NCBI RefSeq assembly: GCF_012912005.1 | Contig: NZ_JABBEA010000010.1 | Span: forward strand, 1 to 64,000 | DNA length: 64,000 nt | Source of the DNA: Paenibacillus sp. SZ31 | GTDB taxonomy: Bacteria; Bacillota; Bacilli; Paenibacillales; Paenibacillaceae | Direction: 5' to 3' | Shown here: in pieces, positions 61,635-64,000 of the stretch | Layout: each line of letters starts with the position of its first letter | How positions within the stretch are numbered: the stretch's first letter is position 1 | The notes under the pieces: model-generated | Told to the model about the DNA's origin: nothing | Seen by the model: the letters and a program-made list of their open reading frames with translations, nothing else | The model's database searches: none | Program-made: the position numbers and the translations under genes

Positions 61635-62159
61635 ATGAGATTAACCGGTAAAAAAGTCATCGCTCTGGTCGATGAAGAATTCGAAGATCTGGAATTGTGG
61701 TACCCTGTGCATCGTGTTCGTGAAGAAGGCGCAGAGGTGCATCTGGCTGGAGAGAAAAAAGGAAAAACCTATATTGGCAAATATGGTGTCCCTGCTGAAG
61801 CTGAATACAGTTTCGATGAACTCGACAGTTCACAGTATGATGGTATTCTCGTGCCAGGCGGCTGGGCGCCGGACAAGCTGCGTCGTTATCCCAAAGTACT
61901 TGAGCTTGTGAAGGAAATGAATGCAGACCGGAAACCGATCGGACAAATCTGTCATGCAGGTTGGGTTCTGATCTCCGCCAAAATTCTGGACGGAGTAACG
62001 GTAACCTCTACACCAGGCATTCGGGATGACATGGAAAATGCAGGTGCCATCTGGAAAGATGAAGCAGTTGTTGTTGATGGACATATCATCTCAGCACGTC
62101 GTCCACCCGACCTTCCACCTTACGGTAAGGCATTCTGTGATGCACTCGCTGACAAATAA
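61635..62159 (+). CDS. DJ-1/PfpI family protein (type 1 glutamine amidotransferase fold)
   Basis: A 174-residue protein with the PfpI layout: MRLTGKKVIALVDEEFEDLE with the conserved acidic residue near the start, LVPGGWAPDKLR, and nucleophile elbow GQICHAGW with Cys106. It resembles YraA/PfpI stress proteins with proposed protease or deglycase/glyoxalase activity; which applies is unknown. The ATG at 61635 has better spacing to AAGGAGAG than the ATG at 61629. Monocistronic. Confidence 0.9.
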   Translation: MRLTGKKVIALVDEEFEDLELWYPVHRVREEGAEVHLAGEKKGKTYIGKYGVPAEAEYSFDELDSSQYDGILVPGGWAPDKLRRYPKVLELVKEMNADRKPIGQICHAGWVLISAKILDGVTVTSTPGIRDDMENAGAIWKDEAVVVDGHIISARRPPDLPPYGKAFCDALADK

Positions 62160-62160
62160 A

Positions 62161-62205
62161 AATAACCCCGTTGTGCTTGAGATCAGCACAACGGGGTTAT
62201 TTTAC
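62161..62205 (+). terminator. DJ-1/PfpI gene terminator
   Basis: AATAACCCCGTTGTGCT and AGCACAACGGGGTTATT are perfect 17-bp arms around a 7-base loop, then TTTAC. Confidence 0.93.
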
Positions 62206-62283
62206 TATGACAAGTTTCTCAACAACAATTTATCACAAATGTAAATATATTAACTTAAAGGTGTTTATATCCAATTATCTGTT

Positions 62284-64000
62284 TCATGATGCATTCGAGC
62301 CACTTTGTTCGTCTGGACTACCTGTGGAATCATTAAAAACCTGTAGGCGCTCCTCGATATCTCCGCTGGTTCGCAAGGCAAAGCACTTACGCGCTTCTTC
62401 TTTGGCTGCCGATGCCGTTGTGTTCAGCACTCTGTGTTTCACACGCAGCAGGGATTGTGGAGACATACTCAAGTGGCGAATGCCAAGCTCCAACCAAAGC
62501 GGAATGGCACGTTCGTCCCCTGCCATCTCTCCGCACACACTAACATCAATTCCGGCCGTATGAGCCGCATCCGCTGTGGCACGAAGCATCCGTAGAACAG
62601 CCGGATGATACGGATGATACATATGGGCAATCTGTTCGTTCATTCGATCTACTGCCAATACATATTGAACCAGATCGTTCGTACCAATACTGAAGAAATC
62701 CGCTTCCTCAGCGAGCAGATCTGCAATCATCACCGCTGCTGGAACTTCAATCATAATCCCCACCTGAATGTGAGGGTCATATGATAATCCCCGCTCGTCC
62801 AGATCAGACATCGCCTCACGAAGAATCTCATTGGCCTGCTGAAGCTCTTCCACCGAAGAGATCATCGGATACATGATTTTGACATTACCGGCAGCGCTGG
62901 CACGCAGAATGGCTGTAAGCTGTGTTTTGAACAGATCCTTGCGGTCCAGACTAATCCGAATGGCACGGTATCCCAGAAAAGGATTGTCTTCCTCTGGCAG
63001 TTCAAAATAATCAAGTTGCTTGTCACCACCAATATCCAGTGTACGAATGACAACGGATTGGCCTGCTGTTTTCTCTGCCACAAGGCGGTATACCTCATAC
63101 TGTTCTTGCTCACCTGGGAACGTAGCCCGATCCATATACAGGAACTCTGTCCGGAACAAACCTACGCCTTTCGCTCCATGTTTCAAAGCCATGTCCAGTT
63201 CCTTCACGGAACTGATATTGGAAGCAAGATGTAATACGGCCCCGTCTTTAGTTACGGCATCTACCGTAGCAAGCACTTGAAGTTGTTCCTTTTTCTTCAA
63301 CTGCTTACTGCGCAGCATCGTATACCGTTCAATTGTCTTGCGGTCCGGATCGGTAAATACCAAACCATTATCACCATCTACCACAAGCATATCCCCTGTC
63401 TCTACCGGCATGCCAAGACTCGCTTCCAGACCGGAAACGAGAGGAATGCCAAGTGCACGAGCCATAATCGCAGAATGTGATGTTTTCCCACCAATCAAGG
63501 TTACAATACCTAGCACATGAGTGGGATTCAGATGTGCCAGTTGAGATGGCGACAGCTCTTTCGCAACGAGTACATAAGGCTGGGTATCCGAAGGAAGTGT
63601 AATCTCGGGTGCGCCGAGCAAATGCTTGAGCAGACGGTTACCCACATCCTTGATGTCAATAGCCCGCTCCTTCATATACTCATCTTCCAACAGATCAAAC
63701 ATCGTCACAAAATGGTCAATGGCTTCTTTGACCGCCACTTCTGCCGCCTTGTATTGGCGTTCGATAATGCCGCGAATTTCGTTCATGAATACCGGATCTT
63801 CGAGGATCGCCAGATGTGCATCAAAAATACTGGACTCCTCTGGACCAACGACTTCCTTGAACTCATTTTTGATATATTCGATCTCATCCTTTGATGTCCG
63901 TATGCCCTCATACAACCGTTCGAACTCCTGGGCGAGATCCACCGAATCCATCTTCTGATCCGGCAGATCCCATTCCCAACTGGGCAGGACAAATGCTTTG
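62284..64000 (-). CDS. ptsI: Phosphoenolpyruvate-protein phosphotransferase (enzyme I), N terminus cut by window edge
   Basis: Enzyme I passes phosphate from PEP to HPr in the sugar PTS. The visible frame runs unbroken to the last base, so the first residues lie outside. Motifs: active histidine in GGKTSHSAIMAR, LFRTEFLYMDR, and the C-terminal PEP site (GTNDLVQYVLAVDR, CGEMAGD with the conserved Cys). The C terminus adds a hydrophilic tail of about 25 residues. ptsH would be expected just upstream, outside the window. Confidence 0.94.
   Translation of the reverse strand, partial: KAFVLPSWEWDLPDQKMDSVDLAQEFERLYEGIRTSKDEIEYIKNEFKEVVGPEESSIFDAHLAILEDPVFMNEIRGIIERQYKAAEVAVKEAIDHFVTMFDLLEDEYMKERAIDIKDVGNRLLKHLLGAPEITLPSDTQPYVLVAKELSPSQLAHLNPTHVLGIVTLIGGKTSHSAIMARALGIPLVSGLEASLGMPVETGDMLVVDGDNGLVFTDPDRKTIERYTMLRSKQLKKKEQLQVLATVDAVTKDGAVLHLASNISSVKELDMALKHGAKGVGLFRTEFLYMDRATFPGEQEQYEVYRLVAEKTAGQSVVIRTLDIGGDKQLDYFELPEEDNPFLGYRAIRISLDRKDLFKTQLTAILRASAAGNVKIMYPMISSVEELQQANEILREAMSDLDERGLSYDPHIQVGIMIEVPAAVMIADLLAEEADFFSIGTNDLVQYVLAVDRMNEQIAHMYHPYHPAVLRMLRATADAAHTAGIDVSVCGEMAGDERAIPLWLELGIRHLSMSPQSLLRVKHRVLNTTASAAKEEARKCFALRTSGDIEERLQVFNDSTGSPDEQSGSNAS

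Overview
The window looks like a chromosomal core segment of a spore-forming, low-to-medium GC Firmicute, most likely Paenibacillus or a close relative. The basis is spore genes (spoVM, a SpoVIF-like gene), Bacillus-type regulators (CcpA, RemA, RicF/YlbF, YlaN, PrkC/PrpC), strong AGGAGG-type ribosome binding sites, and a long block with the same gene order as the B. subtilis ylo/rpm region. I see no prophage, insertion sequence, CRISPR array, rRNA or tRNA.

1-900: the window opens inside an 8-bp tandem repeat (about 10.6 copies), followed by a small three-helix membrane protein and a 186-bp intergenic palindromic element. 900-6150, minus strand: fakA/yloV, degV, recG and a SpoVIF-like gene. 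6200-7250: a 400-bp stretch without a firm gene, then rpmB on the plus strand and the 26-residue spoVM on the minus strand.

7400-24700, minus strand, is the long housekeeping block read from right to left: yitJ-like methionine/folate enzyme, yicC, remA, gmk, rpoZ, coaBC, priA, def, fmt, rsmB, rlmN, prpC, prkC, rsgA, rpe and a small membrane protein. It covers nucleotide supply, the RNA polymerase omega subunit, CoA synthesis, replication restart, initiator-Met formylation/deformylation, rRNA methylation, Ser/Thr kinase signalling and ribosome assembly. Compared with B. subtilis, thiN between rpe and spoVM is replaced by the small membrane protein, yloU is absent between rpmB and yloV, and dapF plus the yitJ-like gene sit between the Ca-ATPase and yicC.

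24800-44600 is mixed: dapF, a SERCA-type Ca2+ ATPase, divergent rqcH, a GNAT protein, a PHP phosphoesterase, a LysR regulator, an uncharacterised protein, ylbG, ricF, a two-gene cluster encoding a bacterial XPB helicase and a Helicase_C_3-type partner, an M20 amidohydrolase, yugN, ftsW, an Asp23 protein, a Ca2+/H+ exchanger, ylaN and a shortened HPr-like protein. The XPB pair is the least understood potential system here.

44600-64000: an M29 aminopeptidase, a lipoprotein, a GAF-GGDEF diguanylate cyclase, rpsD with its leader, a dCache chemoreceptor, a class A PBP with two FN3 domains, acsA divergent from acuA around a clear cre site, mtnN, ccpA, ytxJ, a zinc-ribbon protein, a DJ-1/PfpI protein and the start-truncated ptsI. 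CcpA, its cre site and PtsI put the carbon-control circuitry together at this end.

Several genes begin downstream of the longest open frame because the first GTG/ATG lies inside the Shine-Dalgarno sequence (spoVIF-like, fmt, rpoZ, rqcH, ccpA and others). Starts given here follow the ribosome binding site. Family assignments are from recognition of the translated sequence without database searches.
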